Shown here piece by piece: positions 1-7,910 of a stretch of 40,902 nt of DNA. Location of the stretch: positions 1-40,902 of the forward strand of contig CAYNNP010000031.1 in the NCBI GenBank assembly GCA_964398215.1. Reading direction: 5' to 3'. The stretch comes from CAYNNP01 sp964398215. GTDB taxonomy: Bacteria > Planctomycetota > Planctomycetia > Pirellulales > Pirellulaceae. The position numbers and the translations under genes were made by a program. The first letter of the stretch is position 1. Each line of letters begins with the position of its first letter. The notes under the pieces were generated by a model. It ran no database searches and was not told where the DNA came from. It worked only from the letters and a program-made list of their open reading frames with translations.

Positions 1-48
1 GCGTAATCCCGTGTTTTCGAGCTTTTGGGCCAAGCAGTTGTGGGTAAA

Positions 49-109
49 GACAAGGGCTGACGCCCAAGGCTATATGCTGTCGCCACTTCGTGGCTGGCGA
101 AAGGTGGCG
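49..109. repeat. hairpin-bearing dispersed-repeat-like element
   Basis: The stretch contains nested inverted repeats: GGGC-TGAC-GCCC near the left end, GCCAC-TTC-GTGGC at 82-94, and CGCCAC (81-86) pairing with GTGGCG (104-109). The wording (ctgacgcccaaggct followed by cgccacttcgtggct) resembles short intergenic repeats I associate with Rhodopirellula-type genomes. No second copy is visible in this window, so the repeat status is inference from memory. Confidence 0.4.
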
Positions 110-190
110 CAACATCAGTTTCTAAACGGACACTCGTTTGTGCGGCCACCGCAATTTGTGGTGTTGAAAAATTGAACTGCAACTCCAAAA

Positions 191-228
191 CTCACGCGTC
201 GGGTTACCAAAATGGCCCAGAATCAATA
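191..228 (-). repeat. half copy of dispersed TRSVSEG-type repeat
   Basis: The sequence around CGGGTTACCAAAATGGCCC matches, with a few substitutions and one indel, the reverse complement of 11474-11513 (CGGGTTTACCAAAATGACCCC). The similarity extends into the flanking AATCAAtAA / AATCAAaAA. It also shares the GGTTACCAAAA end with the perfect palindrome at 11516-11595. It sits just past the 3' end of the envelope operon. Confidence 0.6.
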
Positions 229-250
229 ACTGCTTTACCTGCGTCGTTAT

Positions 251-3200
251 TCATGGCTTTTGCGTTTCGTTGCGATCGTATCCGTATATCGGCAAGAGCC
301 GGTAGTAGACTTCCAAATTCAGTATCCCAAGGCCTGTTGAAACGACGCGGCCGCCGGTTTGCACAAACGTTCCTTTTGTGTCCCAACTGCCTTTGTTTGG
401 GCCGGTTGTTTTTTGCAGTGCTAAGTAGATCTCTTTTAGGTTCTTGTTCCACTCTTGCCAAATTGGTCCTTGATGTTGGTATAGGGCCAGGGTTGCGTAG
501 TAGTCAAAATAGAAATCAACCGAGTCAGCGCGAAGCATCTTTGATTTGATCACTTGCGCGCTTTCTTGCATCCGCGGTTCCGTGGGCGCGGCACGATCTA
601 GCTGTCGCAAAAACATGCCGGTCGCTGTCATCGTAGGCTTGTTTTTCTCAGGCACCAGATAGCCGTAATAGCCACCATGAGTACCGCCAGAAACCGAGTC
701 GAGAAACTTGCCCATTTTGGTGAAAGGCTCGTCGGGAATTTCAATGCCTGCCAGCCGCGCTGAGTGCATCGCCAAGTATTGCCATCCGCTTACGGACAAG
801 TCACCGGGTTCGCCAGGCTTGTAACGCCAGCCGCCTGCCGAGTGCTGCGATTTTAAAATGTAGTCGATCGCTTTCGTCGCGGGCCCTTTCAGCTTGGGGT
901 CTTTCGTCAATCCGTATCCTTCGCAGAGTGCAACGGTTGCGATTCCGTGGCAGTACATTCCGTGGCTGGTCGTGCTGCCCAGCAGGCTGCCGTTGTCGTC
1001 TTGTTGCTTCAGCAACCACTCGAGCGCTTTGGATGCTGCTTTGGAATGACGATCGTGTTTGGGATCGTCGGTGTACTTGCCGTGCTTGATGCCCCAACCG
1101 TAGTAACACAGCAGCGCTAGGCCCGCGCCCGCGATATTGTCCTGCGACTTGCCTTGGTACTTGGACATTTCCCAGCGTCCGTCGGGTTCCTGGTGGTTGG
1201 TAAACCAGTCAAGTCCAAGTCCGATGGCTCGCTCAGTGCCCGTGGATCCGCCAAGTTCCTGGACCATTTCATTGGAAAGCTTGCCGCGTTGCTGTTTGAT
1301 GTGTTTGCCAATCGCGCCGACGTCAAGTTCTGCTGGTGCCTCGAGTGCTTCGCCGTCCGGGATGTCCAACATGTCACTACCAGGAAGGTTGGCGGCAAGG
1401 TCCCCGATCGCTTCGCTGGCCGCAAGTTCGGTAGGTTCGCCCGTCGCTTCGAGGCCGGTGGTTGGTTGAATCGTGTCACTTTGAGCATCGGCTGTTTCGG
1501 TTGCGCCCGCGCTGCTTGCAACGGATCCGGTTTCGGCTTGCACATCCATCTGAGGACCGGCGACGCTTCCGACGTTGGCTTTCGCGATTTCGACTTGCTG
1601 AATGTTGGATCCGTCTGGTTGAAAGTCATCTTTAGTCGAATCGACGGGTTGACCTGCGCTGTCGCTGGGCACCTCGGCTGTTTCCATTGCTTCGATCGCG
1701 ACGACGGACAACTGAACTGGGCCAATGCTGCCGCCAATTTCCAGCGCCGGGTCAATCGCTTCGAAGCCCGAGGTTGGTTGAATCAGGTCGTTTTCAGAAT
1801 CCGACGTGCTGGTCCCAGCGTTGCTGCTGGCCACCGAATCCGACTCGGCTTGTACATTCAGTTCGCCACTGGTTGCTTGGGCAACCTCGGTTTTTTGGCT
1901 TTCGACTTGCTGGATGTTTGATCCGTCCGGTTGAAATTCGCCTTCGGCTGGATCGATGGGTTCAGTCGCGCTATCGTTGGGTACCTCGGCTGTTTCCAGC
2001 GTCTCCATGGCAACGACTGATAACTCGATGGGAGCAATGCTGCCCGCGAGTTCAGGCGGAGGCCCGATCGCTTCTAGCCCAGTGATTGGTTCGACAAGGT
2101 CATTTTCAGTTTCTTCAAGACTCTCGGAGATTTGATTGCTGCGCGCGACCGATTCGGTATCAGCTTGCGCGTCGAGCTCTTGGCTTGTCGCTTGCTCGAC
2201 GTTTGCTTTTTGGATCTCAATCTGTTGAATGGCGACTTCGTCGTGTTGGAAATCGTCTTTCGTTGGGTCGATCGGTTTGGTGTCGTTGTCGTTGGGCATT
2301 TCTGCCAACTCCATCTGCTCGGCTGCCGTAACAGGCAGTTCGATGGGCAGCTGGACCATTTTCGCGGACGGGTCAACTGGCTGAATCGGTTCACTTACAT
2401 CCGATTCACTGGCAACCGCTTGCTTGACATCGCTTACCATTGACTGCTCGGGTGTCTTGGCGGCAATCGGCACCGGGTTGTCTACGACTTCTTGCGGTTC
2501 AAAATTCGTTTCGGGCAACTCCTGAACACTCTTGGTGACGACCATCTGCGTCGTGTCCATTACCTCTGCCAATTCTTGTTCGGACTCCATCGCCAGCTCT
2601 TCTTGTGCCAATGCGTCGACAGATATCGCGACCTCCGGCGCTGGTTCATTGTCCTCTTCGTCGATCGCCTGGCTGATCAACCAGAACGCCATGAATAACA
2701 AGCCCAACAAATGCACGCCGGCAGAAGCGGCCAGACACTTATGAAACAGGCTTGTGATGTCGCGCCACTTTTCCAGTAGATAGATCAAGGCAATCAAGGA
2801 AGCGACCGCAAACAAAATCAGCCATTGGATTTTGTGCATCAAATCTTTGAACAATTCCCATCGCGACAAGTCGGTGTAACCGATCACCTCTCGTGTCGTA
2901 GAACGGTAAAGCCGATAAGCGGGCGCCGATTCATCGGCCATCCCAGTGCTAGCCGCCAGGTCTCCGTCAGCGCTGAACAGCAAATCGAATCCTTGCATTC
3001 GCACGGCTGGGGCGGTCGCGTTTCCTTGTTGAATGTAAACGTCGACTTTCTGTGGAGGCTGAATGCGACCATCGATCACGCGCGACAGGTAAAGATTGAA
3101 TCCGGAGCGGCTGTTGCGATCACGATCAGAAGCTAGAAAGACATAACTGCCGTGACTGGTCAACGCAGCTTCGACGTCGTCGGCAGGGGAGCTTAGATCA

Positions 3201-4081
3201 CCAACCAATTCTGCTTTTGCAAACCGTGGAACCGGCGGTAGTGACCTGCGCGGTTCGCGTCTTGGATCGCGAGGCCTGTTTCCGCGAACGGCGGAAGCGT
3301 TGGGACCCTGTGTACCGCCCAGGATCTTGGCCACAAAAATGTCTTGTGAAGATCCAGATTCGCGGTCAGAGGAAAAGTAAAGGCGATCGCCTTCGGCCGA
3401 AGGTGCGGGACCAGATTCGTTTTTTGCGGAATTGATGGACGATCCCAGCGGTGTCACGGCAGTCCATTTGGTGCCGTCGTTGCGGGCAACGTACAGGTCG
3501 AAACCTCCGGCTCCGCCAGCACGATCGGAACTGAAATAGAGATATCTTCCATCACGAGAAAACGCGGCCTCACGTTCGTTGCTTCGCGTGTTCAAGCCAG
3601 CGATCGGTTTGGGCCTGCTCCATGTGCGTCCATCCCAATTTGACAAGTAAAGGTCTGCGTCAGTGCTGTTACCGCGGGCGGAGTTTTCTTTCCACCGCGT
3701 CAACACCATCGCCGCGCCGTCGGGCGAGAACGCAGCTTCGATGCGCTGCTGAGACGATTGGTCTGCCGGTTCACGTGTCCCAGGCCGACTGTCCACAGAC
3801 GATTGATCGAAAACATGTTGCTGAGGATCTTCCCAAAGCACCATGCGTTCTTTTTTCTCATCCGCAGCGACTCGCAGACCTTCGCCGTCGGTGTAGTAAC
3901 CCCAAACATCGTTGCGAAGTTTTCGTTGCAGAATGACTCCAAACACAATCACCGCTACCAACGCAACCAGCGGCCAAAACCAGCGGCGCACCGTCTGTCG
4001 GATCAATGCATTCGCTTCAGGCGATGTTTCGGTCACCGCTGGTGGTGGTGGCGGTGGTGTTTGTTTGGAGGATTCGCTCAT
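251..4081 (-). CDS. giant envelope protein: PD40 propeller, TonB/TolA-like SxxxH helix, acidic repeats, cyclase-like toroid
   Basis: The ATG at 4081 forms an ATGA overlap with the stop of the upstream gene and is preferred over the in-frame TTG at 4090; this gives 1276 aa. Order of parts: cytoplasmic Pro-rich start; TM1 about 36-52; TolB/PD40-type propeller repeats about 110-380 (motifs such as FSSDRAGGAGGFDLY); TM2 about 420-436; a short basic loop; TM3 about 449-473 carrying SAGVH (S453, H457), the SxxxH spacing of TonB/TolA; a long acidic linker 474-940 with three repeats of about 104 aa; and a terpenoid-cyclase/prenyltransferase-type alpha/alpha toroid about 945-1270 with a QW motif (QEPDGRW). 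The DxDD motif of class II cyclases is absent, so the toroid is probably not a cyclase. The predicted topology puts the propeller and the toroid in the periplasm. It is the last gene after exbB-exbD, which suggests it is the energised partner of that channel. The function is inferred. Confidence 0.85.
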   Translation of the reverse strand: MSESSKQTPPPPPPAVTETSPEANALIRQTVRRWFWPLVALVAVIVFGVILQRKLRNDVWGYYTDGEGLRVAADEKKERMVLWEDPQQHVFDQSSVDSRPGTREPADQSSQQRIEAAFSPDGAAMVLTRWKENSARGNSTDADLYLSNWDGRTWSRPKPIAGLNTRSNEREAAFSRDGRYLYFSSDRAGGAGGFDLYVARNDGTKWTAVTPLGSSINSAKNESGPAPSAEGDRLYFSSDRESGSSQDIFVAKILGGTQGPNASAVRGNRPRDPRREPRRSLPPVPRFAKAELVGDLSSPADDVEAALTSHGSYVFLASDRDRNSRSGFNLYLSRVIDGRIQPPQKVDVYIQQGNATAPAVRMQGFDLLFSADGDLAASTGMADESAPAYRLYRSTTREVIGYTDLSRWELFKDLMHKIQWLILFAVASLIALIYLLEKWRDITSLFHKCLAASAGVHLLGLLFMAFWLISQAIDEEDNEPAPEVAISVDALAQEELAMESEQELAEVMDTTQMVVTKSVQELPETNFEPQEVVDNPVPIAAKTPEQSMVSDVKQAVASESDVSEPIQPVDPSAKMVQLPIELPVTAAEQMELAEMPNDNDTKPIDPTKDDFQHDEVAIQQIEIQKANVEQATSQELDAQADTESVARSNQISESLEETENDLVEPITGLEAIGPPPELAGSIAPIELSVVAMETLETAEVPNDSATEPIDPAEGEFQPDGSNIQQVESQKTEVAQATSGELNVQAESDSVASSNAGTSTSDSENDLIQPTSGFEAIDPALEIGGSIGPVQLSVVAIEAMETAEVPSDSAGQPVDSTKDDFQPDGSNIQQVEIAKANVGSVAGPQMDVQAETGSVASSAGATETADAQSDTIQPTTGLEATGEPTELAASEAIGDLAANLPGSDMLDIPDGEALEAPAELDVGAIGKHIKQQRGKLSNEMVQELGGSTGTERAIGLGLDWFTNHQEPDGRWEMSKYQGKSQDNIAGAGLALLCYYGWGIKHGKYTDDPKHDRHSKAASKALEWLLKQQDDNGSLLGSTTSHGMYCHGIATVALCEGYGLTKDPKLKGPATKAIDYILKSQHSAGGWRYKPGEPGDLSVSGWQYLAMHSARLAGIEIPDEPFTKMGKFLDSVSGGTHGGYYGYLVPEKNKPTMTATGMFLRQLDRAAPTEPRMQESAQVIKSKMLRADSVDFYFDYYATLALYQHQGPIWQEWNKNLKEIYLALQKTTGPNKGSWDTKGTFVQTGGRVVSTGLGILNLEVYYRLLPIYGYDRNETQKP
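1406..2344 (-). repeat. three tandem coding repeats of about 312 bp (about 104 aa)
   Basis: Within the linker of the giant envelope protein, three consecutive units (about 2344-2030, 2029-1718 and 1717-1406) each begin with a P-[IV]-[EQ]-L hydrophobic stretch, followed by AE-[MV]-P-[NS]-D, then DFQ or EFQ, IQQ-[IV]-E, a VQAE/AQAD block, SVA-[RS]-S, and [TS]-G-[LF]-EA. Units two and three share SNIQQVE and are closest to each other. All are acidic and lack cysteine. Confidence 0.8.
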
Positions 4082-6468
4082 CGTTGCCAATTCCCAAACG
4101 GCAACCGAGACAAGATTCCTGGCTTGTCAGTGTTTTGTGGGGTGGTGGCCATCGCGCGGCGCGTTGTAAACACCAACGCGAATAAAGCGAGTGCCATCCC
4201 CAGCAGCCAAAGAAAATTGCTGCTCAGCCAAGCAACACTGGGCAGTGTCAGTACGCTGTGTCGACGTTCAACGCGTCGGCTGTTTGCTACGAATAGTCCC
4301 GCTGAATTGTTGCCGCGATCGGAGCTGAACAGCAGTTGAAAGCCAGCCAAACGCGGCGCCGGAGCGGACTCATTGGCGTTCGAATTGATCTCAGGGCCAA
4401 CGTTCTTTGGTTCACCGACAACCAGCCGTTCTTCGTCGTCAATCTGTCGGTGTTCAAACCGTGATCGGTAAATATCGGCTCCTCCAAAGCCTCCTTCGCG
4501 GGCCGAGGCAAAGTACAGAAAGTCGCCGTGGTCCGTGATGACCGGATCGCTTTCATCCGCCGGTGAAGAAAGCAATTCGATGTGCTGGGCGTGCCGAAAC
4601 AAAGGCGCGTCAGGGATTTGGTCTGCATCCAACAGCCCGTTACGAGCTGACATCGGCCCCGATGGATCGGGTTCAAAACCAAGCCCATAAAGTGGCGTGT
4701 AGCGGTAGTGGGCTTCGAGCGAAAGCGTAACAAGAGCTGTCGCGATAATCGTTCCCATTTGCCTGCCAAACCCAGCACTGACAACCCAAGAACCATCACG
4801 GCGCTGTGATCTGACAAACTGCTTTTTCATCGCGTCCATCCATCGCCGCCAAGCTGGTCCCTGGTGTTGATAGGACGCAAGCGTTCCGTAATAGGCGTAA
4901 TACAGGTCGGTTCCGTTAAAACCGCGTCCGTCAACCAGCGATGAAGCCTCCCAGGCCAATTCGCTATTGTTGGAAAGCCCAAGTAGCTGGCGGCAGAAAA
5001 ATCCGACTGCGTTCATCGAAGGCGAATGTCCACGACTACCGCGCGGGTCGGTGTAACCAAACGCACCGCCATGCCTGCCGCTGCTGACGTGATCGAGGAA
5101 CTTGCGTGCGCCGTCAAGTGTTTCTGGTTTGACGTCCAGTCCCGACATCTGGGCGCTTGCCAATACCATGATCATCCAGCCAGAGACTGAAAGGTCGCCG
5201 CGTTCACCGGGTGCGTAACGCCAACCTCCTTCGCGGTGCTGGGCGGCTTCGATGAATTCGATTGCCGATTGAGCGCGAGGACGCAGCTTGAGGTCCTTGG
5301 TCACACCATAGGCTTCGACCATCGCCAGCGATGCGATCCCGTGGTTGTACATCCGAGCGCGCGGTTTGATCCCACGAAGGTCCCCGCTGACTTTGTCTTG
5401 TTGGGCGACAAGCCACGTGATTCCTTTCTGAACAACCTCTTGGTATTTGCACGGCTCGTCATGACGCTGGCCGCGACCATAAAACGCCAACAGGGCAGCT
5501 CCAGTGCCGGCCATATCCGAGTCACTTTTGCCACCATACTTACTCATGTCCCAGCGACCATCGGCGGATTGGATGGCGGCCAAATAGGCCAGCGCTTTAT
5601 CAACCGCAGCTTCGGTCTGCCGGGTTCCACCCAGTTTGGACATCACACGCGAATCACCCAGAGCGTTTTCGCGCAGCGAATACAACATGCTAAGTTGCCG
5701 TTCGACCTTCAAATCGTACGGCGTCTCTCCAGCGATATCTGCCGAGAAAATATCAAAGTCCGTTTTAAGTTCTTCAATTTCAGATGGTGACAACACCTTG
5801 TCGGTTTCATCGACTCTCAGCCGTGGCCGATTGGACGTAAAGTACAGCTCGAAGTTGTCCGGCGAAATCGCGGGTCCCTTTTCGTCGAACGGTGTATTGA
5901 CGCGGTTCGTCAGTGGAAGCGGCCAGGCGTATTCGGCGCCGTCCCACCGAGCAACCCAGATATCAAATCCGCCACGCCCGCCGGGACGATTGCTTGAAAA
6001 AAACAACAGCTTGCCATCACCACTCAGACTGGGCGACGTTTCTTCAAAGTTGCTGTTCAAAGCACGCAGCGCACGCGGCTTGGACCAAGTCGTGCCGTTC
6101 CATCGCCGTAAAAACAAGTCGTCACTTCGGTCCTTGTTCTTCTTTGCATACAGCAGCCGAGTCCCATCCGCCGAAACGCATGGCTCCGAGGCAACGTCGC
6201 CAGGCAGCACGCCATCGCGAAGCTGTTCTGCGTCTTGCCACATCACATAGCCGACTTTGACATCGTGCGCCGACTGCTTGAACGAAACGACATCGGTATA
6301 GGTATACCAACGATGCGGCGATAGATACGTGTACATCCAGAGACCGAACAACGCCACCAAACTAATGGCCAACAACCGATAGATCCTGAATCGACGCGCA
6401 CGGGTCAGACCCATGATGATCGATTCATTCTCGTCAGCTGGCGAGTCGCTGGAAGTGTTCTTGTGCAT
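4078..6468 (-). CDS. membrane-anchored PD40 propeller / cyclase-like toroid protein, paralogue of the next gene
   Basis: The start is placed at the ATG at 6468, 5 bp after the exbD stop; an in-frame start at 6528 would run far back into exbD, and MGL at 6414 is an alternative. The protein is 796 aa. It has TM1 about 30-48, PD40 repeats about 94-245 (FFSSNRPGGRGGFDIW), an alpha/alpha toroid about 270-595 with QW motifs (QSADGRW at 300-306, QRRDGSW at 555-561), more PD40 repeats about 628-730, and a C-terminal TM about 750-768 followed by a basic tail. The toroid is clearly paralogous to that of the following gene (shared DGRW-[DE]-MSKY and GWRY-x-PGE blocks), but here it sits inside the propeller sequence. 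Its stop overlaps the next start (ATGA), so the two are probably co-translated. No DxDD motif is seen. Function unknown; a periplasmic scaffold working with ExbB/ExbD is inferred. Confidence 0.85.
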   Translation of the reverse strand: MHKNTSSDSPADENESIIMGLTRARRFRIYRLLAISLVALFGLWMYTYLSPHRWYTYTDVVSFKQSAHDVKVGYVMWQDAEQLRDGVLPGDVASEPCVSADGTRLLYAKKNKDRSDDLFLRRWNGTTWSKPRALRALNSNFEETSPSLSGDGKLLFFSSNRPGGRGGFDIWVARWDGAEYAWPLPLTNRVNTPFDEKGPAISPDNFELYFTSNRPRLRVDETDKVLSPSEIEELKTDFDIFSADIAGETPYDLKVERQLSMLYSLRENALGDSRVMSKLGGTRQTEAAVDKALAYLAAIQSADGRWDMSKYGGKSDSDMAGTGAALLAFYGRGQRHDEPCKYQEVVQKGITWLVAQQDKVSGDLRGIKPRARMYNHGIASLAMVEAYGVTKDLKLRPRAQSAIEFIEAAQHREGGWRYAPGERGDLSVSGWMIMVLASAQMSGLDVKPETLDGARKFLDHVSSGRHGGAFGYTDPRGSRGHSPSMNAVGFFCRQLLGLSNNSELAWEASSLVDGRGFNGTDLYYAYYGTLASYQHQGPAWRRWMDAMKKQFVRSQRRDGSWVVSAGFGRQMGTIIATALVTLSLEAHYRYTPLYGLGFEPDPSGPMSARNGLLDADQIPDAPLFRHAQHIELLSSPADESDPVITDHGDFLYFASAREGGFGGADIYRSRFEHRQIDDEERLVVGEPKNVGPEINSNANESAPAPRLAGFQLLFSSDRGNNSAGLFVANSRRVERRHSVLTLPSVAWLSSNFLWLLGMALALFALVFTTRRAMATTPQNTDKPGILSRLPFGNWQR

Positions 6469-6473
6469 ACAAA

Positions 6474-6890
6474 TCAGTCCAACGTTTTGACCATGATATG
6501 CGTGTCCTTGACGCCCACGAATTTGCAAATCGATAACACGTTGGCCAGATAAAGATGCTTGGATTCCTTGTCGGCTCGCACTAGCACTTTGACATCGGGT
6601 CGATTGGTAACGGCTTCCTTCATCGTGGCCTCAATCATTTCCTCCGTGACAGCTTTGTCCATCAAGACATACGCGCCTGATTTACGAATGTTTATCTTGA
6701 CCACATCACCAGCCTTGTTCGACATCGCTTGGTTACGCTGGTCCACCGGAAGGTCAACCCGATGGTCATCTTCCTGGTTCTTGAACGTCGTTGTCACCAA
6801 GAAAAAGATGATCAGAATGAACAGCACGTCCAATAGCGAGGACATGTTGATGACGTCGCCGGTTTCGGTTTCGCTTGATCGTATTCGCAT
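6474..6890 (-). CDS. exbD: ExbD/TolR-family biopolymer transport protein
   Basis: The protein is 138 aa, normal for the family. It has a short cytoplasmic N-terminus, one transmembrane helix (about 18-36) with the conserved proton-path aspartate (D21 in SLLDVLFILIIFFLV), and a periplasmic domain ending in VKDTHIMVKTLD. ExbD/TolR together with ExbB/TolQ forms a proton-driven motor in the inner membrane that energises a TonB- or TolA-like partner. It starts immediately after exbB (the exbB stop is at 6893-6895) and is followed after 5 bp by the first PD40/toroid gene. Neither a canonical tonB nor a tolA is present in the operon; the SxxxH helix of the last gene is the likely substitute. The family assignment is very secure; whether it works in Ton or Tol fashion is open. 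Confidence 0.95.
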   Translation of the reverse strand: MRIRSSETETGDVINMSSLLDVLFILIIFFLVTTTFKNQEDDHRVDLPVDQRNQAMSNKAGDVVKINIRKSGAYVLMDKAVTEEMIEATMKEAVTNRPDVKVLVRADKESKHLYLANVLSICKFVGVKDTHIMVKTLD

Positions 6891-6892
6891 GA

Positions 6893-7906
6893 TCAGGTCC
6901 CAGCTTCGGTAGCGATCGGCGGCGGTTCTGGTGGCGGAGGCGGCTGCGGTCGTGACGCTTTTGTGGGCGGTGCCTTCGCGGCAGGTGTTTTCGCAGGAGG
7001 AGCTTTTGCTGGAGATGCTTTTGTAGGTGTCTTGGCGGCAGACGCTTTTGGCCTAGCTTTCTTTTTCGGCTGCCTTACCGGCTGTGCTGGAGCTGCTGCT
7101 GGCTCAGCTTTTAGTCCTGGATGTGATTCGGTGTAAGTGTGAATAAACTCCGTACCCGCCTCGTCAATTTCATCGATCATATTGTCGACTCGTCCGAGCA
7201 AAAACTGATACAGCAACAATACGGGAATGGCGATCGTCAAACCGGCTGCTGTCGTCACCAGGGCTTCGTAGATACCGGTCGCGAGCATCGCCGTTTTTGC
7301 GGTCCCGCCACTGGACGATGTTTTTTGAAACGCGTCAATCATTCCGTAGACCGTTCCCAGCAGACCCAACAGCGGAGAAACGGTTGCAATCACCGAGATT
7401 GGCCGCAGGCTCCGTTTCATTTTGTCCGCCTCGCGCGAACCGACATCTTCGATCGTTCGTTCAACGACGTCGGGACCCATCTTGGCTCGGCGAATTCCAG
7501 CTTTGAAAATATGCGCCGCTGTACCGTCCGATTCTTCGCAGTATTTAATCGCAGCCTTGCCGGTCGGATCCGAATTCCAAGCCTGCGTCAGGCCATCCAG
7601 AAACTCATCGGGCAAGATCCGTTCCTTGCGCAGTGCAATGAACCTCTCAAAGCCCAATGCCAACGCAATGATCGACCCCAAGGCGAGCGGGTACATGATT
7701 TTCCCGCCCTTTTGGATCAAGGAAAACATGGTTTCTTTTTCGACGCCAGCGTCATCGCCAACATCCGCTGCGTAAGCTTGGTCGCAAAAAACCAGCATGA
7801 ACAATAAAGTTACCGCAAGGACACCTACGCTCCGCCACCGCCTGAGCGCGACTTGTCGCATCGCAGCAGAACCGTTCGCTGTTTTATGTGTTTTCGTTAT
7901 GTTCAA
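6893..7906 (-). CDS. exbB: MotA/TolQ/ExbB proton-channel family protein with Lys/Ala/Pro-rich tail
   Basis: The start chosen is TTG at 7906, because GGGAGG (7915-7920) lies 8 nt upstream and this avoids overlap with the preceding stop; ATG at 7933 and ATG at 7861 are alternatives. This gives 337 aa. A signal-peptide-like segment ends at AYA|AD near residue 46, as in many long ExbB proteins. Three membrane helices follow, with family hallmarks SVIATVSPLLGLLGTVYGM and EALVTTAAGLTIAIPVLL. The last roughly 75 residues are an unusual tail of KKKARPK, AKTP, AKAPP and PPPPPEPPP segments, resembling histone H1-like or TonB-like linkers. With ExbD it would form the proton-driven channel. The family is certain; the role of the tail is unknown. 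Confidence 0.93.
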   Translation of the reverse strand: MNITKTHKTANGSAAMRQVALRRWRSVGVLAVTLLFMLVFCDQAYAADVGDDAGVEKETMFSLIQKGGKIMYPLALGSIIALALGFERFIALRKERILPDEFLDGLTQAWNSDPTGKAAIKYCEESDGTAAHIFKAGIRRAKMGPDVVERTIEDVGSREADKMKRSLRPISVIATVSPLLGLLGTVYGMIDAFQKTSSSGGTAKTAMLATGIYEALVTTAAGLTIAIPVLLLYQFLLGRVDNMIDEIDEAGTEFIHTYTESHPGLKAEPAAAPAQPVRQPKKKARPKASAAKTPTKASPAKAPPAKTPAAKAPPTKASRPQPPPPPEPPPIATEAGT

Positions 7907-7910
7907 GCTC

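Larger units (their letters stand above)
1..250. other. non-coding end region with dispersed short repeats
   Basis: No convincing gene is seen in the first 250 bases. The stretch holds a hairpin-bearing element (about 49-109) and a half copy of a dispersed repeat (191-228), both listed separately. It lies downstream of the last gene of the minus-strand envelope operon, whose stop codon is at 251-253. I see no clear rho-independent terminator for that operon here. Confidence 0.6.

Noticed and set aside
1154..1921. Long plus-strand open frame (255 codons) opposite the giant PD40/toroid gene
   Set aside because: It lies antisense to the repetitive linker and toroid of a clear protein and has no domain or signal; it is a codon-bias shadow.
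4078..6468. Squalene-hopene cyclase or prenyltransferase enzyme
   Set aside because: The toroid and QW motifs fit the fold, but the DxDD motif and the zinc/active-site residues are not present, so an enzyme name would mislead.
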